Positions 29,448-39,200 of a stretch of 64,000 nucleotides of DNA are shown here, one piece after another. Position numbers and translations under genes: made by a program. Under the pieces are notes generated by a model, which searched no databases, had not been told where the DNA came from, and saw only the letters and a list, made by a program, of their open reading frames with translations. The stretch's first letter is position 1. Every line of letters begins with the position of its first letter. The stretch is taken from positions 1,396,501 to 1,460,500 of the forward strand of contig NZ_CP047569.1 in the NCBI RefSeq assembly GCF_009903625.1, given 5' to 3'. Source of the DNA: Microbulbifer sp. ALW1. GTDB lineage: Bacteria; Pseudomonadota; Gammaproteobacteria; Pseudomonadales; Cellvibrionaceae.

Positions 29448-32400
29448 ATGACCAGGTCTAATTTCTGCGGGGCAGAGCCTACTCAGGCAAAGTCCAAGTT
29501 TGTTCGTTCCGCGTTGAGCATCGCGCTGGGCATGTGCGTTGCCGGCGGGGTATACGCTCAGAGCACCACGGGTTCTATCTCCGGTAATGCGCCTGCTGGC
29601 GCCACCGTAGTGATCAAAAACAACAGCGGTTTCAGCCGTACCATCACTGTCGATGCTTCCGGCCGCTACAACGTCGGTTCTCTGCCGGTGGGCACCTACG
29701 TGGTTACCGCGGAGCAAGACGGTGAGACTGTTGGCTCGCGCAGCATTCCCGTGCGCCTCGGCGGTAGCTCCGATGTTTCCTTCGGTGGCGACGATGCGCT
29801 GATGGAAAACGTTACCGTGATCGGTGGCGAAAACATGCCGGCGATCGACGTCAGCTCCACCGACACCCGCGTAGTACTGACTGCCGAGCAGCTCGAGCGT
29901 CTGCCCATGGGGCGTTCCGCTGAGAACATCGCCCTGCTGGCGCCCGGTGTAAACGCCGGTGCCAGCGGCTACTTCGGCAACATGGTGTCCTTCGGTGGCG
30001 CCGGTGTTTCTGAAAACGCCTATTACATCAACGGCTTCCTTGCCAGTGATCCGCTGTCCAACCTCGGTGGTTTCAGCCTGCCCTACGCCTCTGTGGCCCA
30101 GCAGGAAACCTATACCGGTGGTTACGGCGCCAAATACGGCCGTTCTTCCGGTGGTGTAATCAACCAGGTGGGTGCCCGCGGTAGCAATGACCTGCACTTC
30201 GGCAGCCAGGTGATCATCACACCCAAGGGTCTGAAGTCCAGCAAGCCGGATACTTACTTCCAGAACATGGAGCTGCCGGAAGGCTACGAGTACACCCACC
30301 CGGAACTGGCCGGTACCAAGCGTGAAGAGGGCAGTGAAGACTTCTCCTGGGGTGAAACCTACACCGGTTACGTCAGCGGCGCGCTGATCCAGGACAAACT
30401 GTTCGGTTTCGTGTCTTTCGAAACTGAAATGAAGGAAGCGCAAAACTCTCCGTATGTCGACGCTACCCCGCGTGTGACCGACTGGGATAACGAGAACAAC
30501 AAGGTCTACGCAAAGCTGGATTGGTACATCACCGAAGACCACCTGCTCGAATACACCTTCATGGGTGAAGAGAATACCGAAGAAGGCAGCTTCAACGAGT
30601 GGGATTTCGATACCGCTAGCCGCGGCCCGGCACTGGATTCCGCCCCGAACTCCATCAGCAACCGCAGTGAGTTCTCCATCCTGAACTACACCGGCTACCT
30701 GACTGATAGCCTGACCCTGAGTGCGACTTATGGCCATGGCAGCTTCTCTTACAAGGACGAGCTGGGCGGTGACACCCTGTACCCGTACATCTCCGGTTAC
30801 CTGAACCAGGATCCGTCGATTGTCGGTGACAACCCCATCGCTAACCGCGCCGGTGGTTACCGCGGCCGCGACGCGCACGATTACACCGATGGTGTTCGCG
30901 TGAACCTGGAATGGGTAGTGGGCGACCACACCCTGACCTTCGGTGTGGACAACATGGAGTTTGAGTCTGAGAACGAAGGTGTATCTCAGGTAACCGACGT
31001 ATGGATCTACGGCCGTGCCGAGCCGGGCGCCGACCTGAACGCCGCACTGGGCGTGGGTGCTCCGGGTGGCGACGGCTACTACGTGCAGAGCTACATCTAC
31101 CAGGATGCCACCAGCATGAAGCTGGAGCAGGACTCCTACTACCTGGAAGACCGCTGGCAGGTAACGCCGGATGTGCTGCTGTCCATGGGCCTGCGTAACG
31201 ACAAGTTCACTAACTACAACCTGGACGGCGACGCCTATCTTGAGTCTGACGACCAGTGGGCACCGCGCCTGGGCGCTGCCTGGGATGTGTTCGGTGATTC
31301 TTCTCTGAAAGTCTACGCCAACGCCGGTCGCTACTACCTGGCGATGCCGAACAACGTGGCGATTCGCGGTGCCTCTGCGGCGACTTATACCCGCGAGTAC
31401 TTCACTTACACCGGTATCGATGAGAACGGTGCGCCTACCGGCCTGACCGCGCTCGGCCCGGGCCCGGTATCTGCGAATGGTGAGTATGGTCAGGCGGTCG
31501 ATCCGCAGACTTTCGCACCATCCGACCTGGAAAACATGTACCAGGACGAGTACATCATCGGCTTCGAAAAAAGCCTGGGTGAAGACTGGACCTACGGTGG
31601 TAAGTTCACCTTCCGCGACCTGAAGTCCGGTATCGACGACGTGTGTGACCCTTACCGCATGATGGACAAGCTCGAAGCCAATGGCGTCGACCTGGACACT
31701 GTGGCGATGGAGTACTGCTACATGTTCAACCCGGGTGGCACCAACACCTTCAGTCTGGCCAACATCGATGCGGACGGTAACCCCACCGGTTCCCGTACCG
31801 AAGTAACCATGAGCGCCGACGACTGGGGTATGCCCGACCTGAAGCGTGAGTACTCCGCGATTGACCTGTTTATCGAGCGTCCGTTCGATGGCAAGTGGGA
31901 AGCGCGTGTGGACTACACCTACAGCAAGCTGCAGGGCAACACCGAAGGTCAGGTGAAGTCCGAATTCGGTCAGGACAACATCTCCAAGACCCAGGACTGG
32001 GACGTGGCAGAACTGATGCAGTTCTCTGATGGCTACCTGGCGAACGACCGTCGTCACCAGCTGAAAATTCGCGGTAGCTATGCCGTTACCGAAGAGCTTC
32101 TGTTGAGCGCCAACGTTCGCATCCTGTCCGGCATGCCGGTGAGCTGTCTGGGTTACTACAATCCGGACGGTACTGTCGACGAAGCGTCTGACGCCGGTGA
32201 CCCCGTCGGCTACGGTGCCAGCTATCACACCTGCTTCGGTGAAGTGGCAACCCCGGGTGAAGAGCGCACACCCTGGACTCGCACGTTGGATATGGGCCTG
32301 ACCTATACCCCGGCGTTTATGGATCAGAAGCTGCGTTTGAGCATGAACGTGTTCAACCTGCTGAATGAAACCAAAGCGACCCAAATGGATGTGACTTCGG

Positions 32401-32495
32401 AAGACGACCCCTACACGGTCAGCAATACCTATAACACGGCCCTGGGTTACCAGACTCCGCGTTACGTGATGCTGACAGCGTCTTACGATTTCTGA
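29448..32495 (+). CDS. TonB-dependent receptor with carboxypeptidase-regulatory-like N-terminal domain (Oar-like)
   Basis: 1015 residues: signal peptide (cleavage near VYA-QS), a small beta-sandwich of the CarboxypepD_reg/SpaA type (about 40-110; TGSISGNAPAGATVVIKN, YNVGSLPVGTYVV), then a plug (MENVTVIGGENMP onward, GGYGAKYGRSSGGVINQVGARGSNDLHFG) and a long barrel ending YVMLTASYDF. The KYGRS(S/T)GGV(I/M)N signature is that of the Oar-like receptor group, which transports peptides or glycans in various bacteria. It is a paralogue of the next receptor and has its own leader and terminator. The substrate is unknown. Confidence 0.92.
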   Translation: MTRSNFCGAEPTQAKSKFVRSALSIALGMCVAGGVYAQSTTGSISGNAPAGATVVIKNNSGFSRTITVDASGRYNVGSLPVGTYVVTAEQDGETVGSRSIPVRLGGSSDVSFGGDDALMENVTVIGGENMPAIDVSSTDTRVVLTAEQLERLPMGRSAENIALLAPGVNAGASGYFGNMVSFGGAGVSENAYYINGFLASDPLSNLGGFSLPYASVAQQETYTGGYGAKYGRSSGGVINQVGARGSNDLHFGSQVIITPKGLKSSKPDTYFQNMELPEGYEYTHPELAGTKREEGSEDFSWGETYTGYVSGALIQDKLFGFVSFETEMKEAQNSPYVDATPRVTDWDNENNKVYAKLDWYITEDHLLEYTFMGEENTEEGSFNEWDFDTASRGPALDSAPNSISNRSEFSILNYTGYLTDSLTLSATYGHGSFSYKDELGGDTLYPYISGYLNQDPSIVGDNPIANRAGGYRGRDAHDYTDGVRVNLEWVVGDHTLTFGVDNMEFESENEGVSQVTDVWIYGRAEPGADLNAALGVGAPGGDGYYVQSYIYQDATSMKLEQDSYYLEDRWQVTPDVLLSMGLRNDKFTNYNLDGDAYLESDDQWAPRLGAAWDVFGDSSLKVYANAGRYYLAMPNNVAIRGASAATYTREYFTYTGIDENGAPTGLTALGPGPVSANGEYGQAVDPQTFAPSDLENMYQDEYIIGFEKSLGEDWTYGGKFTFRDLKSGIDDVCDPYRMMDKLEANGVDLDTVAMEYCYMFNPGGTNTFSLANIDADGNPTGSRTEVTMSADDWGMPDLKREYSAIDLFIERPFDGKWEARVDYTYSKLQGNTEGQVKSEFGQDNISKTQDWDVAELMQFSDGYLANDRRHQLKIRGSYAVTEELLLSANVRILSGMPVSCLGYYNPDGTVDEASDAGDPVGYGASYHTCFGEVATPGEERTPWTRTLDMGLTYTPAFMDQKLRLSMNVFNLLNETKATQMDVTSEDDPYTVSNTYNTALGYQTPRYVMLTASYDF

Positions 32496-32518
32496 TAAGC
32501 ATAAATCCTCTCAATAGT

Positions 32519-32540
32519 AACGGCCCCTTCGGGGGCCGTT
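32519..32540 (+). terminator. Terminator hairpin with TTCG loop
   Basis: Nine-base-pair stem AACGGCCCC/GGGGCCGTT closed by a TTCG tetraloop, 24 bp after the receptor stop. The T-run is short. Confidence 0.75.
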
Positions 32541-32562
32541 TCAGAATGCACATCCTTTATTT

Positions 32563-32586
32563 GCCGACCAATTGGTCGGCTTTTTT
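32563..32586 (+). terminator. Second terminator
   Basis: Perfect palindrome GCCGACCAATTGGTCGGC followed by T6, a back-up for the hairpin just upstream. Confidence 0.85.
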
Positions 32587-33088
32587 CTTCACTGTTCAGG
32601 GCTGAGCGCTAGGCGTCATGTCATCGCAACGATGCACAGGAGCCCCGGTTGGATGCACCCGGAAGCAGATTTTTTTAAGAAAGTTGTAAGTATTTCGTGA
32701 TCTGGTTCAAATTGGTCCCGTATGGGTCGTTTTGTTTCAGATTGATTAAGTCATCTTGTATTTCTTGTGAAATTTAGGATAGTTTTGCGGGGCGCTGCTC
32801 GATTGGATCGTTTGGCGTTAAAACCCGGTTGTTCGGTGATGTGGCACAAGAGAAAATTTGTAACTTATTGTTTTTGTGGATATTTTTTTGGTTTCTCGGG
32901 CGGATGCCCACGGTATTGAGGCTGTCAGCTAAGCCCGTTTCGGGGATAAATACGAGAAAGTCGCTTTAGGGGGAAATTGAGGTTGTGCAGCGCCCGTCCG
33001 TTTAGAGATATGTGTTGGGCATATGGCCGCTGGGGGCGGCCATATACGACTAACTCTAAAAAAACGATGACCAAAGGGGGTCTCTATA
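32587..33088. other. Leader region before the third large TonB receptor
   Basis: 502 bp, AT-rich, no credible gene. It holds a strong hairpin at 33021-33045 just ahead of the ribosome binding site (AAAGGGGG). Promoter elements are not obvious. Confidence 0.5.
33021..33045 (+). promoter_or_regulatory. GC-rich 5' UTR hairpin
   Basis: 10-bp perfect stem ATATGGCCGC/GCGGCCATAT with loop TGGGG, 44 bp upstream of the receptor start and with no T-run, so it is more likely an mRNA-stabilising or regulatory structure than a terminator. Confidence 0.5.
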
Positions 33089-35977
33089 ATGAGTTCTACT
33101 CGCAATCTGCGTCACAACCTCGCTCGCAGCGCCCTGGCTCTGGCTATTGGTGCTGCCACTATTGTTAGCGCGCCTTCCGTACTGGCTGACGACACCACTG
33201 GTACTATTCGCGGTTCCGTTATCGGTGCCGAGTCCAGCTCTGTCATCAAGCTGACTGATACCGCACGTGGTATCACCAAGGAAGTCAGCGCTTCTGCAGA
33301 CGGCAGCTTCCGTTTTGGCAGCCTGACTCCGGGTAAATACCAGCTGCAGGTTTTTGAAAACGGCGAACTGATCGACACCCAAGACGCGGTAGTTGGTCTC
33401 GGTGGAACCACCACGATCTATCTTGGTGATAGCTCTGGTGTAGAAGAAGTACTGGTTACCGGTGAGCGTATCGCGCAAGTAGACGTTGGTATTGCTGAAT
33501 CAGGAATGGTGCTGTCTGCTGATGAGCTGATGGAGCTTCCTGTTGCCCGTGACCTGACCTCTGTAACCATGCTGGCTCCCAGTGTGAGCAAAGGTGACAG
33601 CGCGTTTGGTAACAATGCCAGCTTCGCTGGTGCCTCCGTTGCAGAAAACGTGAGCTACGTTAACGGCCTGAATACTACTAACTTCCGTAACGGTCTGGGC
33701 TTCTCTGAAGTACCTTTCGAGTTCTACGATAGCATTCAGGTTAAGACTGGCGGTTACTCTGCTAAATTCGGTCGCTCCACCGGTGGTGTAATGAACACCA
33801 CCACTAAGAGTGGTACCAATGACTTCAAGTTTGGTTCCAGCTTCTACTACGACGAAGACATCTCCACGTCCCCGAATACCTATGCGGCGGATAATGACAA
33901 AGATGCGTTCGATGAAACGAACTACAACATTTACGCTTCCGGCGCGATCATTCAGGATCGTCTGTTCTTCTACGGCCTGTATAACAACAGCGTAGAGAAC
34001 GAAGAATACTACGGCATGACTAGTGGCCGTGGTTACAAGGCGAACCGGGAAACCGATTTCTGGGGCGTGAAGCTGGATGGCTACATCACCGAAAATCACC
34101 GTGTAGAACTTACTGCATTCAGTGATGAGCGTGAAACCATCGAAGGCGCTTACGAGTATGATTCCGAAACTGGCGCTACTGGTGAATACCTCGGCGACAC
34201 TACTTATGCTCGCGGTGGCCTTAACTGGATTGCTACCTACACCGGTAACCTGACCGACACCATGACACTGTCTGTGTCCTACGGTGAAAACGAAGCAGAC
34301 CGTACTACTGCGCCAGCTACCGCCGATATCCCGGTTGTATACACTGTCGACGCAGATGCCAACTTCGCCGCATTGGGTGGCTGGACCAACTTCACCGTTG
34401 AACAGGGTATTGATAACCGCGAGATGACCCGCGTGGACTTCTCTTGGGATTTGGGCGATCACTTCATCGAAGTAGGTGTGGATAACGAGGTGAACACCTC
34501 TACTGCTGACACCACTAACTCTGGTGGTGTGTACTGGCTGCTCGATCCGACCGGTACTTACGTGTGTGATGCTTCCTCCGTATGTCCGGATGGCCCCGCT
34601 GTGCGTAAGCGTACCTACATTTCCGGTGGTGAGTTCGAGACCGTTTCAAACGCCTTCTACATCCAGGACACCTGGGACCTGACCGATACCCTCTCTTTCC
34701 AGGCTGGCCTGCGTAACGAAACCTTCGACAACAAAAACGCTGATGGTCAGAGCTTCATTAAGGTCGACAATCAGTGGGCACCGCGCCTGTCCCTGTCTTG
34801 GGATCCGACAGGTGCTGGTAACCAGAAGGTATTTGCCAACTGGGGTACTTACTACCTGCCGATTGCGTCTAACACCAACATCCGTATGTCCGGCGCAGAA
34901 ACCTACATTCATGAGTACTACGACTGGGATGGTACCAGCCAGAATGCTGACTCCACCCCGAGCAATGTCGGCGCACTCGTAGGTACCGAGGTTTACAGCA
35001 ACGGTGACGTGCCGGATACCCGCGGTTTGGTAGACACTAACATTGAGCCGATGTACCAGTCTGAGTTCATTCTCGGTTACGAATACGTAATGGAAAATGG
35101 CATGCAGCTGGGCGTGAAGGGTCTGTACCGCAACCTGGAAACTTCCATTGAAGATGTGGCGATCGACGCTGCGGTGATCGATTACTACAACTCCACTGGT
35201 AGCTGGGATGCATCCAAGGTTGGCGGCGACACCGTTGAAGATGTATTTGGTGGCTTCCATCAGTACGTACTGACCAATCCGGGCAACGATATGCGTATCT
35301 ATATCCCGGAAATGGATGAATACATCGCCCTGACTGCCGATCAACTGCAATACCCGGAAGCCAAACGCCAGTATGGTGCACTCGAGTTCACATTTGATCG
35401 TCCGTTCGACGGCAAGTGGTCTATGAATGCGTCTTACACCTGGGGTCACAGCTGGGGTAACAACGAAGGTTACGTGCGTTCCGACAATGGTCAGGATGAC
35501 GCTGGCCTGACCACCAACTTCGACCAGCCTGGACTGCTGGACGGCGGTTACGGCGACCTGCCGAACGACCGTCGTCACACTGTGAAGGCCTTCGGTACCT
35601 ATGCCTTTGACATGGGCCTGCGCATGGGTGCCAACTTCATGTGGCAGACTGGCCGTCCGCAGAACTGCTTCGGTGTTCACCCGACTGACGGCTTCGCTGC
35701 CCAGTACGGTCAAGAGTCCTTCTACTGTAATGATCAGCTTGTACCACGTGCCAGCATGGGTCGCACTGACAACTACTGGAACCTGGACCTGAATGCTCAG
35801 TACCCGGTTGAGTTTGGAAATAACCAGAAGCTGCTGGTGTCTCTGGATCTGTTCAATATTCTGGACAACGATTCTGTCACCGAAGTCAATGAGCTTTTCA
35901 ACAGCAACTACGGTGAGCCCACCAGCTACCAGAGCCCACGCAGCGTTCGTCTTGGCGTTCGCTACGACTTCAACTGA
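33089..35977 (+). CDS. TonB-dependent receptor with carboxypeptidase-regulatory-like N-terminal domain (Oar-like)
   Basis: 962 residues: signal peptide (cleavage near VLA-DD), a CarboxypepD_reg-like domain (about 38-110; TGTIRGSVIGAES, FRFGSLTPGKYQL), TonB box-like EEVLVTGERI, plug with the subgroup motif GGYSAKFGRSTGGVMN, and a barrel ending SVRLGVRYDFN. It shares architecture and many motifs with the preceding receptor (DNQWAPRL versus DDQWAPRL, FDGKW, NDRRH), so the two arose by duplication. Its codon choice is less GC-rich at third positions than its neighbour by eye, which may indicate different expression or origin. Substrate unknown. Confidence 0.92.
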   Translation: MSSTRNLRHNLARSALALAIGAATIVSAPSVLADDTTGTIRGSVIGAESSSVIKLTDTARGITKEVSASADGSFRFGSLTPGKYQLQVFENGELIDTQDAVVGLGGTTTIYLGDSSGVEEVLVTGERIAQVDVGIAESGMVLSADELMELPVARDLTSVTMLAPSVSKGDSAFGNNASFAGASVAENVSYVNGLNTTNFRNGLGFSEVPFEFYDSIQVKTGGYSAKFGRSTGGVMNTTTKSGTNDFKFGSSFYYDEDISTSPNTYAADNDKDAFDETNYNIYASGAIIQDRLFFYGLYNNSVENEEYYGMTSGRGYKANRETDFWGVKLDGYITENHRVELTAFSDERETIEGAYEYDSETGATGEYLGDTTYARGGLNWIATYTGNLTDTMTLSVSYGENEADRTTAPATADIPVVYTVDADANFAALGGWTNFTVEQGIDNREMTRVDFSWDLGDHFIEVGVDNEVNTSTADTTNSGGVYWLLDPTGTYVCDASSVCPDGPAVRKRTYISGGEFETVSNAFYIQDTWDLTDTLSFQAGLRNETFDNKNADGQSFIKVDNQWAPRLSLSWDPTGAGNQKVFANWGTYYLPIASNTNIRMSGAETYIHEYYDWDGTSQNADSTPSNVGALVGTEVYSNGDVPDTRGLVDTNIEPMYQSEFILGYEYVMENGMQLGVKGLYRNLETSIEDVAIDAAVIDYYNSTGSWDASKVGGDTVEDVFGGFHQYVLTNPGNDMRIYIPEMDEYIALTADQLQYPEAKRQYGALEFTFDRPFDGKWSMNASYTWGHSWGNNEGYVRSDNGQDDAGLTTNFDQPGLLDGGYGDLPNDRRHTVKAFGTYAFDMGLRMGANFMWQTGRPQNCFGVHPTDGFAAQYGQESFYCNDQLVPRASMGRTDNYWNLDLNAQYPVEFGNNQKLLVSLDLFNILDNDSVTEVNELFNSNYGEPTSYQSPRSVRLGVRYDFN

Positions 35978-36051
35978 TCTGATCGGTTGAAATAAAAAAT
36001 TGCCGATTGCGCAGCTGTTTGGTTGTGCAATTGGCAAACCTCTCTTGCTTT

Positions 36052-36079
36052 AGCCAGCCTCTTTGGGGCTGGCTTTTTT
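36052..36079 (+). terminator. Terminator after the third receptor
   Basis: AGCCAGCC (36052-36059) with GGCTGGCT (36067-36074), then T-run. Confidence 0.88.
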
Positions 36080-36100
36080 ATTGCCCGTCAGAAAAATACA

Positions 36101-36127
36101 AAAAAGCCCGCAAAATGCGGGCTTTTT
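36101..36127. terminator. Terminator of ettA (bidirectional)
   Basis: AAAAAGCCCGCA, loop AAA, TGCGGGCTTTTT. It lies just past the minus-strand ettA stop. Confidence 0.88.
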
Positions 36128-36146
36128 ACATTGAGTCACTGAAAAA

Positions 36147-37811
36147 TCAGGTCTTCAACTTTTTGTACTGCATACGGTGCGGCGTGGCATTTTCACCATT
36201 GCGTTCCACGAAGTCCTCGTGGTATTCGGTGTAGTTACCCTCAAAGAACACCACGTTGCTGTCACCTTCGTAGGCCAGGATGTGGGTCGCCACACGGTCC
36301 AGGAACCAGCGATCGTGCGAGATCACCATGGCGCAACCGGGGAAACTCAGCAGGGCTTCTTCCAGGGCGCGCAGGGTTTCGATATCCAGGTCGTTGGATG
36401 GTTCGTCCAGCAGCAGTACGTTGGCACCCTGCTTCAGGGTGTAGGCCAGGTGCAGGCGGCCGCGTTCACCACCGGAAAGCTCGCCCACGCGCTTCTGCTG
36501 ATCACTGCCCTTGAAGTTGAAACGGCCAATATAGTTGCGCGAGCCCACTTCGTAGTTGTTGATCTTGAGAATATCCTGGCCATCGGAAACGGCTTCCCAC
36601 ACAGTCTTGTTGTCGTCCAGGTTTTCGCGGCTCTGGTCGACGCTGGCAATCTGTACCGTCTCACCGATTTTGATCTCACCGGAGTCCGGTTTCTCGGTGC
36701 CGTTGATCATGCGGAACAGGGTGGATTTACCGGCGCCGTTACCACCGACGATACCGACGATGGCACCCTTGGGTACACGGAACGACAGGTTGTCGATCAG
36801 CACGCGATCGCCGAAGGCCTTGCTCACATTGTTCAGCTCGATCACGTTGTCACCCAGGCGCTCGCCCGGCGGAATGTAGATCTCGTTGGTCTCGTTACGG
36901 GCCTGGAATTCCTGGGACTGCATTTCTTCCAGGCGCGACAGACGGGCCTTGTTTTTGGACTGGCGGCCTTTCGGGTTCTGGCGGGCCCATTCCAGTTCTT
37001 TCTGCATGGCCTTGGCACGGGCCTGCTCGCCTTTCTGTTCCTGCTCCAGGCGCTTCTCTTTCTGTTCCAGCCAGGTGGTGTAGTTACCTTCCCAGGGGAT
37101 ACCGTAGCCGCGGTCCAGTTCCAGAATCCAGCCGGCCACATTGTCGAGGAAGTAGCGGTCGTGGGTGATGGCCACCACGGTGCCGTCGAAGTCGTGCAGG
37201 AAGCGTTCGAGCCAGAATACGGATTCCGCATCCAGGTGGTTGGTCGGCTCGTCCAGCAGCAGCATGTCCGGGCGGGACAGCAGCAGGCGGCACAGGGCCA
37301 CACGGCGCTTCTCACCACCGGAGAGGTTGTTTACGTCGGCATCCCAGGGCGGCAGGCGCAGGGCATCGGCGGCCACTTCCAGGCGATGCTCCATATTGTG
37401 CGCATCCCAGGCCTGGATGATGTCTTCAAATTTCTGCTGCTTCTTGGCCAGCGCATCGAAGTCGGCATCCGGCTCGGCGTATTCGGCGTAGACCTGGTCG
37501 AGGCCGGCGAGGGCATCGATGGCCTCGCGCATGCCGTCTTCGACGTTGCCGCGCACGGTCTTGGCGGGATCCAGCTGCGGTTCCTGGGGCAGGTAGCCCA
37601 CATTGATACCCGGCATGGCGCGGGCTTCACCGTTATAGTCCTGATCCACGCCGGCCATGATGCGCAGCAGGGTGGACTTACCGGCGCCGTTCAGACCCAG
37701 TACGCCAATTTTGGCGCCGGGGAAGAAGGACAGGGAAATATCTTTCAAAATTTCGCGTTTGGGCGGAACAACCTTGCCCACGCGGTTCATTGTATAGACG
37801 TATTCAGCCAT
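36147..37811 (-). CDS. ettA: Energy-dependent translational throttle protein EttA (ABC-F ATPase)
   Basis: 554 residues from the ATG at 37811, matching E. coli EttA (555) in length; a 21-codon upstream extension is not EttA-like. Soluble ABC-F protein with two ATPase domains: Walker A GLNGAGKSTL and GGNGAGKSTL, signatures LSGGEKRR and LSGGERGR, Walker B LLLDEPTNHLD and LLLDEPSNDLD. The arm and linker region is rich in Glu, Gln and Lys (LEQKEKRLEQEQKGEQ). EttA binds the ribosomal E site and gates the first elongation step according to ATP/ADP ratio. It is transcribed alone, divergent from the valine-catabolic genes. Confidence 0.96.
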   Translation of the reverse strand: MAEYVYTMNRVGKVVPPKREILKDISLSFFPGAKIGVLGLNGAGKSTLLRIMAGVDQDYNGEARAMPGINVGYLPQEPQLDPAKTVRGNVEDGMREAIDALAGLDQVYAEYAEPDADFDALAKKQQKFEDIIQAWDAHNMEHRLEVAADALRLPPWDADVNNLSGGEKRRVALCRLLLSRPDMLLLDEPTNHLDAESVFWLERFLHDFDGTVVAITHDRYFLDNVAGWILELDRGYGIPWEGNYTTWLEQKEKRLEQEQKGEQARAKAMQKELEWARQNPKGRQSKNKARLSRLEEMQSQEFQARNETNEIYIPPGERLGDNVIELNNVSKAFGDRVLIDNLSFRVPKGAIVGIVGGNGAGKSTLFRMINGTEKPDSGEIKIGETVQIASVDQSRENLDDNKTVWEAVSDGQDILKINNYEVGSRNYIGRFNFKGSDQQKRVGELSGGERGRLHLAYTLKQGANVLLLDEPSNDLDIETLRALEEALLSFPGCAMVISHDRWFLDRVATHILAYEGDSNVVFFEGNYTEYHEDFVERNGENATPHRMQYKKLKT

Positions 37812-38048
37812 TAGAGCTCGATTCCAGTCGGTCAGAATTTGGGCGCAAGTTAGCAGTTTGGTGGGAAACTTCAACCTGCTCGTAGTGTGTCATTTTTGAT
37901 CTGCTTCAAATGTTCCTAAAAGCCCCCTTTGAGGCACCGGGAAAGCCTGGAGGCAGCGGGATATGTCAATTACCGGGAAGAAGGAGGTAATGCCACCACC
38001 CGCCCATCTATGTTTAACTTTGCCCCAAATAAACAGCCGGGAACCAGT

Positions 38049-39125
38049 ATGACCCAGGATTTACCCGTAATCGTTGAGCGCCAGGGCCCCATTGGCAAAT
38101 TGACGCTCAATCTGCCCAAAGCCCTCAATGCCCTCAATCTCGACATGATCGACCTGATGGCCGCACAGCTGGAACAGTGGCAGCAGGACGACAGTGTCGC
38201 CTGTATCTGGATAGAAGGCGCCGGTGACAAAGCCCTGTGTGCCGGTGGCGATGTCGTGGCGCTGCACCGGGAATCCGGTAGCTACGGCGGCGAAGGCGCC
38301 AGTGAGTTTGTGGAAGCGTTTTTTTCCCGTGAATACCACCTCGACTACCAGATCCACACCTACCCGAAACCCATCATCGTCTGGGGCAACGGCATCGTCA
38401 TGGGTGGCGGTATCGGTATCATGAATGGCGCCAGCCACCGCGTGGTCACCGAATCCACGCGTATGGCCATGCCCGAAATCACCATTGGCCTCTTTCCCGA
38501 TGTGGGCGGCAGCTGGTTCCTCAATCGTATGCCTGGTCGCATTGGCCTGTTCCTCGGCCTGACCGGTGCCCAGTTTAACGGTGCCGATGCTATCTATACC
38601 GGTATGGCGGATCGCCTGGTTGCCTCCGGGAGCAAGGATGCGGTCTTTGGCGCTCTCGCAGACGCCGGGTTCAATAGCGACCCGGAACACAATCGCGCGC
38701 TGGTAAGCCGCCTGCTCAAGGCGTCTGAAATGCCCGCCGACCAGCAGCCGAACTCCAATGTCCGCGCCCATTACGATGTGATCCAGCAGCTCACCGATGG
38801 CGCCACCCTGCCGGAGGTCTATCAGCAGATTGTTGAATACGCCGGGGATGATGAGTGGCTGCAACGGGCTGCCAAAACCCTCAGGGCCGGCTGCCCGTTA
38901 ACCGCATGGGTCGTGTGGGAGCAGCTGAAGCGTGGCAAGCATCTTTCGCTTCAGGAGGTGCTGGACATGGAAAAAATACTGGCGGTGAATATGTGCGCTA
39001 ATGGTCAGGTAAAGGAGGGCGTGCGTGCACTGCTGATCGATAAGGACCGCAATCCGCAGTGGCAACCGGCAACACTGGCAGAGGTCACTGCGGAACAGGT
39101 GGAGGCCTGTTTTACTGCCCCCTGA
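38049..39125 (+). CDS. 3-hydroxyisobutyryl-CoA hydrolase (crotonase family)
   Basis: 358 residues from the ATG at 38049, preceded by GGGAA; an open frame extends 40 codons upstream without a ribosome site. Crotonase fold of the ECH_2 type: oxyanion-hole segment ALCAGGDVVALHRES, then GGGIGIMNGASHRVVTESTRMAMPEITIGLFPDVGGSWFLNRMPG, where the PE-x4-GLFPDVGG pattern separates hydrolases from enoyl-CoA hydratases. It releases 3-hydroxyisobutyrate from its CoA ester in valine breakdown. The next gene, 75 bp on, encodes the dehydrogenase for that product, which confirms the assignment. Other valine-pathway genes are not in the window. Confidence 0.92.
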   Translation: MTQDLPVIVERQGPIGKLTLNLPKALNALNLDMIDLMAAQLEQWQQDDSVACIWIEGAGDKALCAGGDVVALHRESGSYGGEGASEFVEAFFSREYHLDYQIHTYPKPIIVWGNGIVMGGGIGIMNGASHRVVTESTRMAMPEITIGLFPDVGGSWFLNRMPGRIGLFLGLTGAQFNGADAIYTGMADRLVASGSKDAVFGALADAGFNSDPEHNRALVSRLLKASEMPADQQPNSNVRAHYDVIQQLTDGATLPEVYQQIVEYAGDDEWLQRAAKTLRAGCPLTAWVVWEQLKRGKHLSLQEVLDMEKILAVNMCANGQVKEGVRALLIDKDRNPQWQPATLAEVTAEQVEACFTAP

Positions 39126-39200
39126 TTGAGTGACGGTCGGGGTTATCTAACCGGAAGTAAAAATAATGGAAAGTAACAATAAAAATGAGAGGGAAAAAAC

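Noticed and set aside
29412..32384. 990-codon open frame antisense to the second large receptor gene
   Set aside because: It mirrors the codon bias of the sense gene, has no signal peptide or domain pattern, and lies almost wholly inside a clear receptor gene.
34646..36037. Antisense frame opposite the third receptor
   Set aside because: Shadow of the sense coding bias, no independent start signal.
36177..37814. 545-codon plus-strand frame opposite ettA
   Set aside because: EttA motifs are all on the minus strand; the plus-strand translation is a Val/Gly/Gln-rich shadow.
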